Source: Corynebacterium vitaeruminis (GTDB taxonomy: Bacteria > Actinomycetota > Actinomycetes > Mycobacteriales > Mycobacteriaceae). From it: a stretch of 64,000 nt of DNA. The number at the start of each line of letters is the position of its first letter. The first letter of the stretch is position 1. Shown piece by piece: positions 63,018-64,000 of this stretch. The DNA is taken from assembly GCF_001054325.1 (NCBI RefSeq), contig NZ_JVVM01000020.1, positions 186,001-250,000 on the forward strand. Reading direction: 5' to 3'. Both the position numbers and the translations under genes were made by a program. The notes beneath the pieces are model-generated. The model was not told the DNA's origin, did not search any database, and was given only the letters and a program-made list of their open reading frames with translations.

Positions 63018-64000
63018 ATGGCCAGCGGGGAACATATACCACGGAAACGCACTTACGCTGCGGCGATGGAAGCAACAGCGCCACGCTTTCACCATGAGAT
63101 TTCTCAAACAGCACCAGCACGTCTTGGAATTGACCGTAATCGAGCTGATCTGCAGCTTGCCCTTGCTTGTGTTCCGTCTTCTTCAACAAAAGACGTCGAA
63201 GATTACATCGCCAAAATCGCTCCAGCTCTTGGCATGTCACGCGGGAGAACACTCCAGTACATCGATATCGGGATGCAGCTAGAGCGGCTCCCGCGGTTGA
63301 AAGAGCTTCTGCTCAAACGCGCACAGCTACCGCTTCCCCACATGCGGGTCATTGCCACAGCCATCCTCCCCTTGGATGACGCCTCTACTGTGAAATATTT
63401 CGAAGACCATCTCCTCGAACTGATCACGCCGAGAGTCAATGGTGAAGTTCTTCGCGGGGTTCGGAGTCTTCAACAGAATATTCAGCGATTTATTAATGAA
63501 GTCAGCCCGCTATTGCGCCCTAAAAATGAGTACGACCCGCCGATTACTTCGTTTCAAAAAGGCATCGAGCAAAAAGCTGGCGAATCTATAAAGTTCGAGT
63601 TAAAGGACAACCTCACTGAAGTCACCATGGAACTGATGCCTGAGCGGGCAATTGAGTTTCAGAAGGTCTTGGAAGAAATTACCGCTGATCAGGACTGCGA
63701 CTTCGTCGAGGCTTTTTCACACCTTCTGCACGGGACTGCTCAGGTCACCGCCACGTTGAATCTGTACTGCCCACTTACTCAAGACAAGCCGCAGGAGGCA
63801 TGGATCGGCGGTCTGGGGTGGATCAACAAAATCGCCACTGAATCGTGGCTCGACCGGGTCACTAGTATCCGGCTACTAGCCGACGAGAAAACGGAAAAGT
63901 ACTCGCCAACAGAGCGACAGCGGACTTACGTCCAAGGCAGAGACGGCACCTGCCGCTTTCCTGGATGCAATGTCGATGCAACGAAGTGCGACATCGACCA
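63018..64000 (+). CDS. DUF222/HNH endonuclease domain protein, cut by the window end
   Basis: At least 327 codons, open to the window edge. The N-terminal helical part (LGMSRGRTLQYIDIGMQL, LPLPHMRVIATAIL) fits the DUF222 family. The sequence stops inside the HNH motif: QGRDGTCRFPGCNVDATKCD with the zinc Cys and the expected DH next. It is a more distant relative of the protein at 5387-6604. Codon choice is more A/T-rich than in neighbours, suggesting transfer. Confidence 0.82.
   Translation, partial: MASGEHIPRKRTYAAAMEATAPRFHHEISQTAPARLGIDRNRADLQLALACVPSSSTKDVEDYIAKIAPALGMSRGRTLQYIDIGMQLERLPRLKELLLKRAQLPLPHMRVIATAILPLDDASTVKYFEDHLLELITPRVNGEVLRGVRSLQQNIQRFINEVSPLLRPKNEYDPPITSFQKGIEQKAGESIKFELKDNLTEVTMELMPERAIEFQKVLEEITADQDCDFVEAFSHLLHGTAQVTATLNLYCPLTQDKPQEAWIGGLGWINKIATESWLDRVTSIRLLADEKTEKYSPTERQRTYVQGRDGTCRFPGCNVDATKCDID

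Overview
The window reads as chromosomal DNA of a Corynebacterium (Actinobacteria, Corynebacteriales). The evidence is: mycothiol S-conjugate amidase; the MetP/MetS pair; a GapB-type GAPDH; an FMN-riboswitch-controlled PnuX; an aromatic-amino-acid leader peptide before the DAHP synthase gene; DtxR-type iron boxes; and many start codons lying 6-8 nt after a TAnnnT -10 element, as expected for leaderless mRNAs. The species cannot be fixed from the sequence alone. Gene order glyA-coaA-uppS-aroF-mca-greA and ppx-DUF501-ftsB-eno-lytic transglycosylase-mazG-mfd-tetR-glmU-prs-rplY matches the conserved corynebacterial/mycobacterial backbone.

Layout. 0-6.6 kb: acyl-CoA dehydrogenase, methionine/alanine importer metPS, an enoyl-CoA hydratase, a GNAT and a DUF222/HNH protein. 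6.6-17.3 kb: glyA, coaA, a short cis-prenyltransferase, aroF with its attenuator, mca, greA, a Bax-inhibitor-like membrane protein and a succinate-semialdehyde dehydrogenase. 17.3-31.1 kb: tRNA-Leu, ppx, DUF501, ftsB, eno, a lytic transglycosylase, mazG, mfd, a TetR regulator, tRNA-Gln, glmU-prs and rplY. 31.1-35.3 kb: decayed gene remnants and a siderophore ABC importer operon with DtxR-like boxes, sitting between rplY and pth. 36.1-47.45 kb: a visibly more GC-rich island between pth and gapB, all on the minus strand. It holds an ECF-type transporter (S component plus an A-A'-T fusion), a truncated AMP-ligase joined to the tail of a saccharopine-dehydrogenase-like reductase, a DrrA/B-like ABC-2 exporter with two permeases, a methyltransferase and a YbtP/YbtQ-like pair of ABC transporters. 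A DtxR-like box precedes its first gene and almost every gene junction is a 4-bp overlap. A frameshifted IS110-family element lies at its edge. 49.3-64 kb: gapB, a Cof-type HAD phosphatase, prfC, a FUSC-family membrane protein, a coiled-coil protein, pnuX with its FMN riboswitch, a YwiC-like protein, a MinD/ParA-like ATPase, a 3-hydroxyisobutyryl-CoA hydrolase, ppk2, ftsX, ftsE and the start of a second HNH protein that runs off the window.

How the genes fit together. Most of the window is housekeeping: one-carbon and CoA metabolism, the shikimate pathway entry, peptidoglycan precursors, translation and DNA repair. Two iron-linked blocks are accessory. The most unusual stretch is the 11-kb island. 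Its gene set (ECF transporter, YbtPQ-like transporters, AMP-ligase, reductase, methyltransferase) resembles the periphery of a yersiniabactin/equibactin-type metallophore locus. The biosynthetic core appears to have been deleted, with the break preserved at about 43.37 kb. What remains looks like transport machinery under iron control. This reading is inference and needs comparison with intact relatives.
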